Shown here: piece after piece, positions 7,161-17,541 of the stretch
Position numbering within the stretch: position 1 is the stretch's first letter
How the letters are laid out: each line of letters opens with the position of its first letter
Assembly (NCBI GenBank): GCA_016293435.1
Contig: JAEDEG010000040.1
Coordinates: 1-23,980, forward strand
Direction: 5' to 3'
Length of the DNA stretch: 23,980 nucleotides
Origin: Clostridia bacterium
GTDB taxonomy: Bacteria; Bacillota; Clostridia; UMGS1810
Notes under the pieces: model-generated
What the model saw: only the letters and a program-made list of their open reading frames with translations
Told to the model about the DNA's origin: nothing
Databases searched by the model: none
Made by a program: the position numbers and the translations under genes

Positions 7161-9299
7161 TTATTTATGAATATATTTGTTTTGAGCGAGAGGCTTGAGA
7201 TTTTGGGCTGATTCAAAAATCATTATTTTGAGATCGGTCCATATGTCTTCGCTTTCGATTTTTACACCACCGGAAAGATAACCGGGATAATTCAGTGAAG
7301 ACAAATCCTGTCCTACCGAACCAAGCTTAACAAGTTTATTGCCGTTATAAAGTGCGGCAACAATCATAGGCTTCTGTGCACCGGTGTATTCGCAGTCTGC
7401 CGAAATGTATCCAACAGAATTGGAATCTACCGCAGCTGTAAAATCAAAATCAACAATTCCGTTTTCGTTTGCAATCACATATTCAGCAGTGTTTTTGCCG
7501 TTTTGGCTCTTTACCGTTACTTTGTCGCCTGCATTTACGCCAAGCACTGAAATTTCGGCACCGCTGTCAGACACAAGAGATGATTTGAGAACATCGGCAG
7601 TTATATCGGATGTGAGTGTGATTATATTTTTGAGACTTCCCTTGCCTATTACCACATCTTTGTTATTTGAAGTGATTTGAGTTGAAAAAGCGGTGGTGCT
7701 GTAGTCGGAGGTGTTTTCAAATTCATAAATACTGAAATTGTCAAACCATACGCTCTGATTAACTCCTTTAACCTTATTGACATAGAGTCTTATTTGGTCG
7801 ATTCCACTGCTTGTGGGAGTGATTTGTTTGGAGCCTGCCAAAATGCCGTCAATATAGGTTGTGTATATGCCATTTTTAGTATCAATAACTGTTGCACAGT
7901 TGTACCATTTATCATTATAAAGCTTACCGATTAATTGTGCCTCGTTGGCAATTCCGTCGTATCCGAGTCTAATACAGTCTATGTAATCACCCGATTTATC
8001 CACAAAAAGCACACCTGCGGGATTGGAAAGGGTGTCACCCTTAACATCACAGGAGAAAACCCAGGTTTTGCCCACTGTGGGAGCTTTGATGAGGCAGTCT
8101 GCGGAGGTGTATGCCATAAGATTTACGCTCTGACCCGAATAATCGGTTTGTGAAAGACTTTCATCGGAGGTTATGCGAAGAACCTTGCCTCTGCCATCTT
8201 CCGATTCAATTGCAATCGAACCGTTTGCATTGGCGTTCCAATCACGCCATTTTATTGTATCGGTCCCTGTGGTAAGCGTACCGCCGGCAGTGCCATCGGA
8301 TATATCGATGCCAGAAAGAGTCCATGAGTCAAAATCATCGTTTGCAATCTGATTTGAAACATTTATTGTATATGTTGCAGATGAATTATCATTTGAAACT
8401 ACGGCTTTGGTATTTCTGCTGATTTGTCTTGAAGGATCAAAGGTGTTGCCGAGAGCGTCAATAAGTCTTACACTGCATCCGTCATCGGGTAATACATTTG
8501 CAATCAGGTCGGCACCGGTTGCATATGCAGGTACGGTAATTACACAGCCGGTGTTGTCTACTGCATATCCGGCTGCAGAGGGAGCTTTGAAGGTCGGCTC
8601 TTTTATTTCGGAAACACTATAGGAGGTTATGTTGTCGAGTGCAACATAACAATTATCACCGGGGGCATCATACCAATAATTCCAGCCAACGCTGATTTTT
8701 GAAGTGTCTGCAGTAGTTCCGAGAGAAAGCTTTGAAATAATTTTTGCGCCTTTCAAGTAAAGGTCAATTGTATTGTCTTCCTTATATACAACAAGCTTAA
8801 ATTCAGACCATTTGTTCATATACGCAGACGGCTCTGATATTATTGTAGCCCAGCTTCCGAGCGCACTGTGATATATCCTATTCATTTCTATATACGCAAC
8901 AACTTTTCCGCTTGATTTTATGGTAATTTTTGGTTTTTGTGACTCTCTGGCACTCGACTTATATGTTATATTCGGATACATTTCGAATTCGGTAACCACA
9001 ATGTTGGCGGAATCCGGCGCATTTGTCGGAATGACTAAATCATAATTCTTTTCGCCTGATGTAGAACCATGCGTTGTAGCAGTAAGCTTGTAGGCATAGT
9101 CATCGGCGGATTTGCCGTCAATTCCTGCTTCAAAGCCGAGTGAGAAGTAGTTTGCATTGCTGTTGCTTGTGATTCCGTCGGCGGTTTGATTGTTAAAATT
9201 GTAGGAATTGAACGGATTCTGTTTGTCGGCAAAGGTTACCGACGAAAGTGATGCCATAAGCATTAATACCGCTAAAATAATTGACAATGATTTTTTCAT
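7161..9299 (-). CDS. Secreted LamG-like modular protein, mosaic of its neighbours (paralogue B)
   Basis: Seen in 712 residues: a signal peptide (1 to about 24, TFA before DK); an N-terminal LamG-like module (about 30-232) clearly related to paralogue C, sharing the W-N/S-YWY-D/N-APG motif and DNI-SY ending; an Ig-like linker (about 240-315); a second LamG-like module (about 320-526) starting DDFDSW, related to paralogue A; an Ig-like linker (about 540-610); and the C-terminal module (about 630-705, IVAALYNGNKLVKLG). The gene thus joins the front of C to the back of A. No enzyme motif is visible. A sugar-binding or surface-adhesion role is inference. It lies 54 bp after paralogue C, the widest gap in the operon, with AAGGGAGAGA before the ATG. 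Confidence 0.82.
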   Translation of the reverse strand: MKKSLSIILAVLMLMASLSSVTFADKQNPFNSYNFNNQTADGITSNSNANYFSLGFEAGIDGKSADDYAYKLTATTHGSTSGEKNYDLVIPTNAPDSANIVVTEFEMYPNITYKSSARESQKPKITIKSSGKVVAYIEMNRIYHSALGSWATIISEPSAYMNKWSEFKLVVYKEDNTIDLYLKGAKIISKLSLGTTADTSKISVGWNYWYDAPGDNCYVALDNITSYSVSEIKEPTFKAPSAAGYAVDNTGCVITVPAYATGADLIANVLPDDGCSVRLIDALGNTFDPSRQISRNTKAVVSNDNSSATYTINVSNQIANDDFDSWTLSGIDISDGTAGGTLTTGTDTIKWRDWNANANGSIAIESEDGRGKVLRITSDESLSQTDYSGQSVNLMAYTSADCLIKAPTVGKTWVFSCDVKGDTLSNPAGVLFVDKSGDYIDCIRLGYDGIANEAQLIGKLYNDKWYNCATVIDTKNGIYTTYIDGILAGSKQITPTSSGIDQIRLYVNKVKGVNQSVWFDNFSIYEFENTSDYSTTAFSTQITSNNKDVVIGKGSLKNIITLTSDITADVLKSSLVSDSGAEISVLGVNAGDKVTVKSQNGKNTAEYVIANENGIVDFDFTAAVDSNSVGYISADCEYTGAQKPMIVAALYNGNKLVKLGSVGQDLSSLNYPGYLSGGVKIESEDIWTDLKIMIFESAQNLKPLAQNKYIHK

Positions 9300-9353
9300 A
9301 AATTTTCTCTCCCTTATAATTTTTTATATACGAAGCTTTAAATCCGTATAATT

Positions 9354-10373
9354 TTAATTCAGTGCATATGCTTCACACAGTGGTATTCTCTCTTCCCAGC
9401 TGTTTAAAAATATGAGCTTAACCTCGAGCCCGGAGGTATCGGTGATTTCTACAGGTGTCGATTCTATAACAGTTGGCTCTACCAGCGAGGGAACATTTAC
9501 CCTTTGAGAACGTGCACTGATTAATTTTGAACCGTTTCTGACAAGCAAAATTGCCGTGAGCTCAGTGTCTTCATCACTGTAATTGTATTTTTCGTATGAT
9601 ACGCTGAGCATATCTCCCGGAGCAATTTCGGAAAGTGATTTTATTTCGCCGTTTTGCGTTTTCCATGTGATTGTGTCGTCGGGAGTCAAAATTCCGTCAT
9701 AGCTTATTATGTTATCAAACGCAAAGAAGCAGTCGGGTCCCGGAGCATTGTACCAATAGGACCATTCCAGCTTTATGCACGATGAATCGGTGTATGTGTC
9801 CGGAAGAGGAATGTTTGAAACAATTTGTTCGCCGTTAAAATACGCTGAGCAGGTTCTTTGTGCTTTATCTGTTTTGACAGCAAATCTGTTCCACGAATTG
9901 TTATACGCCTCGGACATCATAAGTTTTTTCCAGCCTTCCTGAGGCGAATTCATATTTTGGGTAGTAAGCCACAAAATATTTACATTTGACACATAAATCA
10001 AAAGAGCCGGAACAACTTTTTCTTTTGCTGTGGGATTGGCAGAAATGTTGCAATAGAGATCAAACTCCGTTGTTACCACACTGCTTTCGGAAGTACCGAT
10101 GGGAATTGTGACGGTGTATATGGAGTTGCCGCTTGTTCCTGTGTGTTCGCCTGCAAAAGCCTTGTATGAATATCCATTGTCTTCTCTGCCGCCTATTCCC
10201 GTTTCAAAAGTTGATTTGAAACGCTGAGTTTCTTTGCCAGCGACGGTTATCCCCTCCGATGCCTGACCTTCAAAATCATAGACCATGTTGGGCTTTGACT
10301 TTGAGGCAATTGCTCCAAGTGGGGAAAGCATAATGCATTGAATCAAAATCAAGCATAGCAAAAACCTTTTCAT
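9354..10373 (-). CDS. Secreted LamG-like protein with C-terminal module (paralogue C)
   Basis: Seen in 339 residues: a signal peptide (1 to about 24, AIA before SKS); a LamG-like module (about 28-226) with the WSYWYNAPGPDCFFAFDNI motif shared with paralogue B; and a short C-terminal region (about 258-339) with LTAILLVRNGSKLI followed by LEVKLIFLNSWEERIPL. That region resembles the tail modules of A and B but is more diverged. It is the smallest of the three and probably a single binding module plus tail. It has no catalytic motif. AAAGGAGG precedes the ATG, and the gene is 24 bp after the lyase-like gene. LamG-like fold is assigned from pattern, not from a search. Confidence 0.8.
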   Translation of the reverse strand: MKRFLLCLILIQCIMLSPLGAIASKSKPNMVYDFEGQASEGITVAGKETQRFKSTFETGIGGREDNGYSYKAFAGEHTGTSGNSIYTVTIPIGTSESSVVTTEFDLYCNISANPTAKEKVVPALLIYVSNVNILWLTTQNMNSPQEGWKKLMMSEAYNNSWNRFAVKTDKAQRTCSAYFNGEQIVSNIPLPDTYTDSSCIKLEWSYWYNAPGPDCFFAFDNIISYDGILTPDDTITWKTQNGEIKSLSEIAPGDMLSVSYEKYNYSDEDTELTAILLVRNGSKLISARSQRVNVPSLVEPTVIESTPVEITDTSGLEVKLIFLNSWEERIPLCEAYALN

Positions 10374-10397
10374 TATAAGACCTCCTTTCTGTTAAAG

Positions 10398-13300
10398 TTA
10401 ATTTTTTGTGTATGCACCAAACTCAAGTACACTTGTCCAATTTCCGACAGTTGATCCGTGTCCTACATATCTCACAAATCTTACCTTGCCGGGAATTGCA
10501 AGCTTTTCGTATCCTGAATTTGTTCCCAGGGATTTACCATTATATACCCTTTTATAATTTATACCGTCTTCGGAATAGAGAATTTCAAATTTGTTGGCTC
10601 TGTTTGTACCGTCATATATTGCATACACTATGCCGTCTATGTCGATAGGTTTACCAAAGTCATATTCTACCCATCCTCCGTCCAAATCACTTGCCCAGCG
10701 AGTTTCCATATTAACGTCGCTCAGATTATCGGGATTGTTGACCGGCTGAGGAACAGAATTTGAAAACCACGACTTTTGCTTAACAATGCTTATGCCTGAA
10801 TTTCCGATTGAAGGGGTAATTTCTTTGATATCGTCTGTAACCTTTATCTCACGGTCTGTATCAAATTCAAAATCAACATAGTATATTCCGCTTTTTGAAC
10901 CGGGATTGTCAACCGTTATTTTTGCTCCTTCATACAAATCTTCACCGTATTCAACATTTACCGTTCCAACCGGAGCTTGTGCAGATATCTGAGGAAACTC
11001 AGTCTGACTTACGGGAACGGAAATCGAAATGGTATTTTCGAGAGGATTAAAGCCTTCAATGGGATTTCCGTCAACAGATACTGACGAAAGCTTAAGCGAA
11101 GCTTCTATCGCACCGTCGGGAAGTGTCCAGTCGCTTATATATGCGTTGGATGCGGGGGTTATTTCATAATCATCGCGAACGGGAGAAAGCTTGACTGTTA
11201 TGCTGAAATTGCCCGAGTCGGTAGCCTTAACCGCAAGCTTGCGTCCGGAGTTTACTGCCTGACCTTCAACAACGGGAACATGGTCAAAGGGTTTGGGATC
11301 CATATCGAGAAGCTCAAAGCTGTCGGCATCACAAAGGACTTCCGCTTCAAGCTTTTTGCCGGAGTACGAAAGAATAGCTTTGTTACCGTTTATCTCAATT
11401 GAGGCAGGAGTATGCATAAACCAATAAACAGTACTGTTTTCTTTTATGAGCTCTATCTCGTCACGAACGGTAAGCGAATGTCTGTCATCACCGAAATAGT
11501 ATCCTCTGGTTACCTTTTTGGCATCTGACGAATATACATCGGAGAGGTCATATGCCGCCATTGCTGCTTTGGGTTTGGACTCAAAGAACAAAAGCTTAGC
11601 ACCCTTAGAGAGCTCCTGACCGTAGTATTCGGCACGGGGGTTTATTACCAGACAGTTTTCACCCTCGGTGCGTTTGCGATATATGTTGTATCCTTCATCT
11701 GCCCAATAGCCCTTGAGGCCGTAGTCGTCATTGCCCAGGTCTTTTGCCCATCTGATGCCGTTGTCTTCAAAGATAAATTCGCCAACATCGAGCATATCGT
11801 GAGCAAGCTTTGTAAATCCGCCGTGAATTCCGACAAATGTGGGATTTTTGGTATCCCAGGAGTTTCTCATAGTACCGTATTCGGCTGTGCGGAAATATCT
11901 GTCGAGCGGAATATCGAGACCCGTGTAATCATCATAGCTTGCATCGTACCACAAAAGCTCACGAACATTCCATACAGTTGGTCTTGATTCAAAGCACTGA
12001 TGATACATCTTGCTCCAAGCTTTTCCCATATCGGGATTATTATATTCTGTGGCAAAGAAATACGGTGACATATCGTTTTCGAGACTATCGTCTGTATCGT
12101 GGAAGTTGAACATGCCGTTTGGCGTAATGCCGTAGAGCATTGCATAGCCTGCGTCCGAAAGACCGGGGATTGCTTCGAAGCCATACATTGTACCGCAGCT
12201 GTTTTTGAGACTCTGACAAAATGCGGTATAGTAAAGCATTGAAAAATCCCAATAGCTCAAGCCTTCATACCATGCACCGTCTGGTCCAAACAGCGATGCC
12301 GAATATTCCACAGATTTTAAAACATTTTCGATAAGATATGCAGTTTCATCGGCATAATCTGTCTCGTCGGCAATAGAAAGCAGAAGTATCGTATGACCTC
12401 CGCCTATAACCTGTCCAAAGTTATCTACGATGTTGTACCAGCGATAGCCTACACCCGATTCATATGTGCTGATAAGTGTGGGATAGACCAAATCGCGGAT
12501 ACGGGTTCTCCAATATGCCAGCTTTTGTCTGCCGGCCTCGTTTTGATTGAGATAATTGTATGTAATATCGTATGCAAGTCCCATATCATAGCACCACATA
12601 CCCGTAGCGAGAAGTGATGTCCACTGACCGAGAGTATCGTATCCGCAAAGGATATCGGCAGTATCTACTATAAAATCAAGGTATTTTGTATCTTTGGTTA
12701 TCTGATACATGGCACTGAATCGCTCCATAGCGGTTGAAACAACACTGGCCTGCGACTGCTTCTGGCTGTCGGGAATATCAGATTTGAAGTAATGCGATGC
12801 ACCATTGGCAAGCTGAATTTCTGTTTCACGAGCAAGCTTTTCGTATGTTGTTTTTGCGGTTTTGCTTGAGGCAATGAGGGCTTTCATTCTTTCGCCCGCC
12901 TCATCGGTAAACATAAGTCTCGGATGACCGTTGTTGGGATGCAGCTTCTTTATTGTCTCGGTAACCTCTGCACCGGTAGGTCTTTCGTATTGCATATAAC
13001 GATAGATTGTATCTATAGGCTCATACACTTCATCAAATTTGGCACTGTCGGTATATCTGAATTTGGAATCGGATAGTATAACAAACCCTCTGTCATCCCA
13101 GTATATGCTTTTGGAAAGGATATTTTCGCATACACTTCTCAATGGCAAATATGCTTCACCGTTTATAACCTCAACCGCCTTGCCAAGTGCTACTGTCTTT
13201 TCGGAAGAAACAGCTTTGTCGGATCCGATTGTCAAAATCCATTTGCCGTTTAGCTTTATTTCACCTGTACCGCTGTTCCACATCACATCACATCCGGTAA

Positions 13301-14822
13301 CTTCTTTGAGCAATACTGCCGGAATCATAAATACTCCGTCGGACGATACATACGGCTTGGCTGACGAATCTGCATAGGACTTTCTTTCTCCGTTTGAGTA
13401 TAAGGTATCATTGTTTATCATAAATATCGAAGCATCTCCGATAAGCGGCTTGGTGCGTTCTTCGTTTTCCATAACAGATTTGCGTACACCGTCATCTGCG
13501 CCTGTGTTGTCGGAGCCTGTGAGATCTCTCGGCTCTGTACCAAGATAGCATTTTATGTCGTCCACATCAAATTCAAGCTTGCTGCCGGCATAAATTTGTG
13601 CTGAAATTCTAAATTGAGTGGGCATCAAAACATCGCTTGTTGAATATCCCTTAAGCACGGGTTTGAGTTCTTCATTTCCGGTTGCAAGCCACACATCAAC
13701 ACTGCCGCCGCTGACGTTGTAGCAAAGGGCAAGTGTTGTCCATTCGCCTTTTGACCAGCGTCCCACAGATGTGCCGTCGGAACGCATATATATGCCTCCG
13801 TCGGAACGAAATACCGCTCCCAATCTCCATTGACCGCTGCGTGCACCATCTTTGGCATCAAAAACCTCAATGGAATTGCTGCCGATTATTTCGTGAGGAC
13901 GTATTTTTGCTTCTATAACATATCTTCCCTCTGTGGCAAGCTCGGGGAAGGTGACATCAAAAAACGGATCTTCTCTTTCGGAGGCAGTTGTCGTGAATTT
14001 CATACCTTTGTTGCCGTCACCAAAGTCAACCCAGCTTATTTTAGAATTTTTTTCTACAATACCGCTTGCTCCCGAAGACTCGTAATCATACACCCCTAAA
14101 ACCTTGTCGTATTCGGGAAGCTTGGTTGTTTCTTCAAAAGCATCACTTTCGGTATTGTATGGATCCGTCGGAAAGGCTGAATCAGGAAGAAAATCAACCC
14201 CGTTGTATATCCTTACATTATCAAGCATGAGCACAGAATAACCGTTATCGGGTGATATAATGTCCCATACAACCTTTGTGGGAGCTACATATCCCGCCGA
14301 CGGCAAATACCAGTTTCTGACATAGGCTTTGCCGTTTATGAATACATCGGCAAGACCTGCTGTAAGATTTAGCCTTACTCCTATTTTGTACCATTTACCG
14401 TATTGGAGAGTTGATACCTCTTTGCCATCGGAAAGCTTTAATACGCTTTTGTCGAGCTTGAGTACGGTGAGATTTTTGTCACCGCAGGTTAATGAAAACA
14501 GATTTCCGTTTGTTTTTTCTCCGTCTATTTTTATATCACTTTCAAATATTATCAGCTGAGATGCACCTTTTATATCGGCTGTCATTTTTGCTTTATCGGA
14601 CCACGCCTTAGCATAGACAGCCTTATCGGAATCAGCTCTTTCAACAACCCTTGCATCTACGCCCGTTGCACTTATCTTTTGAGAATCGTTGGCATTGGTA
14701 ACACAGCTGTTAAACGATTCACTCAAAAGTATGCTGTCCGCCGAGGCTGCTTTTGCAAATAACGGTGTGTATGCCGAAAGCATAAATACCGCAGTCAGTA
14801 TTGATGTCAGTCTTTTAAACAT
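10398..14822 (-). CDS. Large secreted heparinase II/III-like polysaccharide lyase
   Basis: Seen in 1474 residues: a signal peptide (1 to about 26); two LamG-like modules (about 30-210, 240-430); a copper-amine-oxidase-N-like stalk (about 465-588, with FMIPAVLLKEVTG and AYLPLRSVCE); an alpha/alpha barrel (about 625-960, starting HPRLMFT and including GAWYEGLSYW at 849-858); a heparinase II/III beta-sandwich (about 975-1215); an Ig-like region (about 1240-1325); and a C-terminal F5/8 C discoidin module (about 1335-1474, ETRWASDL, WVEYDFG, YSEDGINY). Family members cleave uronate-containing polysaccharides by beta-elimination. Y857 and H1008 are plausible catalytic residues. Two positions usually His in the metal site read Met (1010) and Glu (1055), so activity is uncertain. 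AGGGAGG precedes the ATG, and the gene is 18 bp after its upstream neighbour. Confidence 0.85.
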   Translation of the reverse strand: MFKRLTSILTAVFMLSAYTPLFAKAASADSILLSESFNSCVTNANDSQKISATGVDARVVERADSDKAVYAKAWSDKAKMTADIKGASQLIIFESDIKIDGEKTNGNLFSLTCGDKNLTVLKLDKSVLKLSDGKEVSTLQYGKWYKIGVRLNLTAGLADVFINGKAYVRNWYLPSAGYVAPTKVVWDIISPDNGYSVLMLDNVRIYNGVDFLPDSAFPTDPYNTESDAFEETTKLPEYDKVLGVYDYESSGASGIVEKNSKISWVDFGDGNKGMKFTTTASEREDPFFDVTFPELATEGRYVIEAKIRPHEIIGSNSIEVFDAKDGARSGQWRLGAVFRSDGGIYMRSDGTSVGRWSKGEWTTLALCYNVSGGSVDVWLATGNEELKPVLKGYSTSDVLMPTQFRISAQIYAGSKLEFDVDDIKCYLGTEPRDLTGSDNTGADDGVRKSVMENEERTKPLIGDASIFMINNDTLYSNGERKSYADSSAKPYVSSDGVFMIPAVLLKEVTGCDVMWNSGTGEIKLNGKWILTIGSDKAVSSEKTVALGKAVEVINGEAYLPLRSVCENILSKSIYWDDRGFVILSDSKFRYTDSAKFDEVYEPIDTIYRYMQYERPTGAEVTETIKKLHPNNGHPRLMFTDEAGERMKALIASSKTAKTTYEKLARETEIQLANGASHYFKSDIPDSQKQSQASVVSTAMERFSAMYQITKDTKYLDFIVDTADILCGYDTLGQWTSLLATGMWCYDMGLAYDITYNYLNQNEAGRQKLAYWRTRIRDLVYPTLISTYESGVGYRWYNIVDNFGQVIGGGHTILLLSIADETDYADETAYLIENVLKSVEYSASLFGPDGAWYEGLSYWDFSMLYYTAFCQSLKNSCGTMYGFEAIPGLSDAGYAMLYGITPNGMFNFHDTDDSLENDMSPYFFATEYNNPDMGKAWSKMYHQCFESRPTVWNVRELLWYDASYDDYTGLDIPLDRYFRTAEYGTMRNSWDTKNPTFVGIHGGFTKLAHDMLDVGEFIFEDNGIRWAKDLGNDDYGLKGYWADEGYNIYRKRTEGENCLVINPRAEYYGQELSKGAKLLFFESKPKAAMAAYDLSDVYSSDAKKVTRGYYFGDDRHSLTVRDEIELIKENSTVYWFMHTPASIEINGNKAILSYSGKKLEAEVLCDADSFELLDMDPKPFDHVPVVEGQAVNSGRKLAVKATDSGNFSITVKLSPVRDDYEITPASNAYISDWTLPDGAIEASLKLSSVSVDGNPIEGFNPLENTISISVPVSQTEFPQISAQAPVGTVNVEYGEDLYEGAKITVDNPGSKSGIYYVDFEFDTDREIKVTDDIKEITPSIGNSGISIVKQKSWFSNSVPQPVNNPDNLSDVNMETRWASDLDGGWVEYDFGKPIDIDGIVYAIYDGTNRANKFEILYSEDGINYKRVYNGKSLGTNSGYEKLAIPGKVRFVRYVGHGSTVGNWTSVLEFGAYTKN

Positions 14823-14840
14823 CCTGTTTTCCTCCCTTTA

Positions 14841-17525
14841 TTAATCAGTATAAATTACAAGTGTTCTGATTTTTCCGTATTCTGTTTTAACACAGATATA
14901 GCTTGCAGAGTCTTCACCTGCTTCATTCATACAAACAACATCGGCAATTCTTGCCGGCTTGCACTGCATTGAAGAACGGCTGAATTTGACTATGTTATCT
15001 CCGGTGAGACCGAGGGTTATGAGATTATCTACAATGTCAACCGTTCCGCCGGTTCCGGAGGATTCGGCACATATTGTAACCGATGATGAGCCGCGTGCGA
15101 ATGCTTTTCCGGCAACATAGGTACGGTAGCTGAATGAATTATCAAGATAGGTATTGACGCTTACCTTGCCCAAAGCAGGGTTATATGAGGCATCAATGGC
15201 TAAGCCATAGATATAATTGCCGTTTTTGAGAGTGACTCTTATGATGTCACCGGGAGACGGAATTGCCTTTCCGGCATTGGCAAGGGCATCTTTTACCGCC
15301 TGATTAATATAGTAGGTTTTATGACTGCCCGCTCTTACTACAGTGAGCTTTGTAACCTCTTCGCCGTCGCTTGTGAGAGCATTTGTAACCTTGTCGACAA
15401 CGCATCCGTCATACCAGCTCAGTGGCTCTTCCAAATATATATTGCCCTTGGAGAGAGCACTTTCGGAATATACAACCGCAACAGCGGGACACATTGTGCT
15501 GTCAAAATCATATCCGTCTATCTTATATGTATTGTGCTCGGTTAAAGCTGCCGATGACTCTATTCGGAAAACTGATTCATCATATTCCTTACCAACGGCG
15601 AGAGTTTCGGGAACCATTATGAGTGTTGTGCCCGAAAGAGTGCATATCGGAGAGAGAGCTCTGCCCGAATTTAATACCCCGGTCACACCTGTGACATTGC
15701 GCACAAGGGAATTGTCGGAAAAATCGGGTGCTTTGTATTTATTGATTACATCGCCGCTCGGTTCGGCTGCTGTATCAATTACCGTAATTGCGCCTTCTTT
15801 ATTGCATTTGAATCTGATTAGCTGATATTTTACGGATGTTCCTTCGCAAAGTGCTCTTTTCACATTGCCTTCAGAGGTTTTTTCCTTGATGCCGTCGAGT
15901 ACAATTTCACTGCTCAGGTCATACGCTTGTATATTTCCGTTTAGCGTAAGTATCTTTAGCATAATCGTTGGATCTAATCCTGTTTTTTCGCCGTATCCTA
16001 TCAGATAGCCATATTGCATGACTTTGTTGGATACTGAATTTGCATAGGCAATACGTTTGTCGGAGGTTAGATAAAATTCGTAGTTTATACCGAATTGCAA
16101 AGATGGACATTTTTGTGTAAAATACTGCGTTGTTTCATATTTTGTGCCGTTTATGCATATGCTGTCGGTGCTGCGTTCGGTTATTTTGCCGCTTATTTTG
16201 TTATCAACCACACAAAACCAAATAAGCCCTCCGTCATCACTTTTTTTGATTTCGATAAACATTCCCGACTCAAGCTCTTCAAATTTCATCGGAGTGTATG
16301 ATTTGTCGGATGAGTTGTATCGGCAGCCGCTATAATGAAAACCGTCTCCCGATTCAAAGCTGAAATTTTGAGGTTCGAGCTTGTTGTACAAAACTCTTTC
16401 GGCTATATCAACGGTTCCGGCGAGCACATACTCGATCTTTTCGCCGATTACAACATCATATATTCCGTCGGTATTGTTATCTATGAGGGTGAGTGTTCCG
16501 CTGTCGTATGAAAAATCCGCTGCTGTGTGTGGAATCAACCTGCCGTTTCGAACAAAGGACAAAACAGAGGAAAGGCGGTAGGTCTTTTCTTTGTTATCCT
16601 CACCATATACCTTGAGCTTATTGTCGTCGGCATATTCGACCTCCGACGGCTTGATGGTTACGACAGTGTTTTCTGCCTTAATAATTCCCTCTGCCGTATT
16701 GGTGTCGGTATTTATGTAGACGTGGCAATACAAGCCAAGATATCTTTCGGCATTAACAATAGTTGTATTATAGACTTCTCCGTCGGCTTCAATGCTGTAT
16801 TTATCGGGGGCGGTGCTTCGTACAGACGCCATGCCGGCAGTTGTTACAATTTCTGTTATTTTTTCGAGATTGTATACTGTTTTGAGAAGATTTTTTCCGC
16901 TTTTTACCGAATATCCTAATGCATCGCCCGTAAACGAATCAATTTGCATAAGGTCTGCATTCAAAAAATTGTATAACAGATGCATGAGATTGCTATCCTC
17001 TACCGGAGAATTCATATCCACAGAGTCAAGCAGTTCAATTTCTTTGGCTACATTTATATATCCGTATGGGTAGCCGCCGCGCGCTTCACACACGGCACCG
17101 TAGCCAAGGATTGAAAGCGAAATTTTCAGCGCTTCGTTGAGATTGATCTTTCGGTCGGGTGCAAAGCTTGGGGAAGATGCATCTATGATCGCACAATCCG
17201 CTGCCGTTGCTATGTATTGATACAATTCGTGGTTTGGCTTAACATCATCAAACGATAATTCGCGGGATGAAAGCGGTATATTGGCCGCATTAATGCACAA
17301 TGCCGTAAATTCCGCTCTTGTCACTTCACCCACATATACGCTCTTGTTAAACGCGTCAAAAATGCCTATGTCATTAAGGAAGTTGAAAATTTCCTCTTCT
17401 AAATCCGTCTGCAAATTTTGTGTATCAGCCACAGGCTCTGCACTGTATGCCGTAAGATTGGCGGCTGCTGATGAAATCAAAACAGATATTGCAACAACAA
17501 TGCTCAAAAAACCGTGTCTTTTCAT
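14841..17525 (-). CDS. Secreted protein with N-terminal SLH region and large unrecognised body
   Basis: Seen in 894 residues: a signal peptide (1 to about 29); an SLH-like region (about 48-195) with LNDIGIFD, VTRAEFTAL, FDDVKP, FAPDRKINLNEALKISLSILGY and a GGYPYGYINVA segment; then about 690 residues of beta-rich sequence that match no domain I recognise, including glycine-marked stretches such as YGYLIGYGEKTG and a DNNTDGIYDVV motif. SLH domains bind pyruvylated secondary wall polymers, so the protein should sit on the cell surface. The body has no visible catalytic motif and may be a scaffold, a binding surface or an S-layer-like structural part. GAGGTGAGG precedes the ATG, and it is 16 bp after the other SLH gene. 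Confidence 0.82.
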   Translation of the reverse strand: MKRHGFLSIVVAISVLISSAAANLTAYSAEPVADTQNLQTDLEEEIFNFLNDIGIFDAFNKSVYVGEVTRAEFTALCINAANIPLSSRELSFDDVKPNHELYQYIATAADCAIIDASSPSFAPDRKINLNEALKISLSILGYGAVCEARGGYPYGYINVAKEIELLDSVDMNSPVEDSNLMHLLYNFLNADLMQIDSFTGDALGYSVKSGKNLLKTVYNLEKITEIVTTAGMASVRSTAPDKYSIEADGEVYNTTIVNAERYLGLYCHVYINTDTNTAEGIIKAENTVVTIKPSEVEYADDNKLKVYGEDNKEKTYRLSSVLSFVRNGRLIPHTAADFSYDSGTLTLIDNNTDGIYDVVIGEKIEYVLAGTVDIAERVLYNKLEPQNFSFESGDGFHYSGCRYNSSDKSYTPMKFEELESGMFIEIKKSDDGGLIWFCVVDNKISGKITERSTDSICINGTKYETTQYFTQKCPSLQFGINYEFYLTSDKRIAYANSVSNKVMQYGYLIGYGEKTGLDPTIMLKILTLNGNIQAYDLSSEIVLDGIKEKTSEGNVKRALCEGTSVKYQLIRFKCNKEGAITVIDTAAEPSGDVINKYKAPDFSDNSLVRNVTGVTGVLNSGRALSPICTLSGTTLIMVPETLAVGKEYDESVFRIESSAALTEHNTYKIDGYDFDSTMCPAVAVVYSESALSKGNIYLEEPLSWYDGCVVDKVTNALTSDGEEVTKLTVVRAGSHKTYYINQAVKDALANAGKAIPSPGDIIRVTLKNGNYIYGLAIDASYNPALGKVSVNTYLDNSFSYRTYVAGKAFARGSSSVTICAESSGTGGTVDIVDNLITLGLTGDNIVKFSRSSMQCKPARIADVVCMNEAGEDSASYICVKTEYGKIRTLVIYTD

Positions 17526-17541
17526 ATAAAATCCTCACCTC

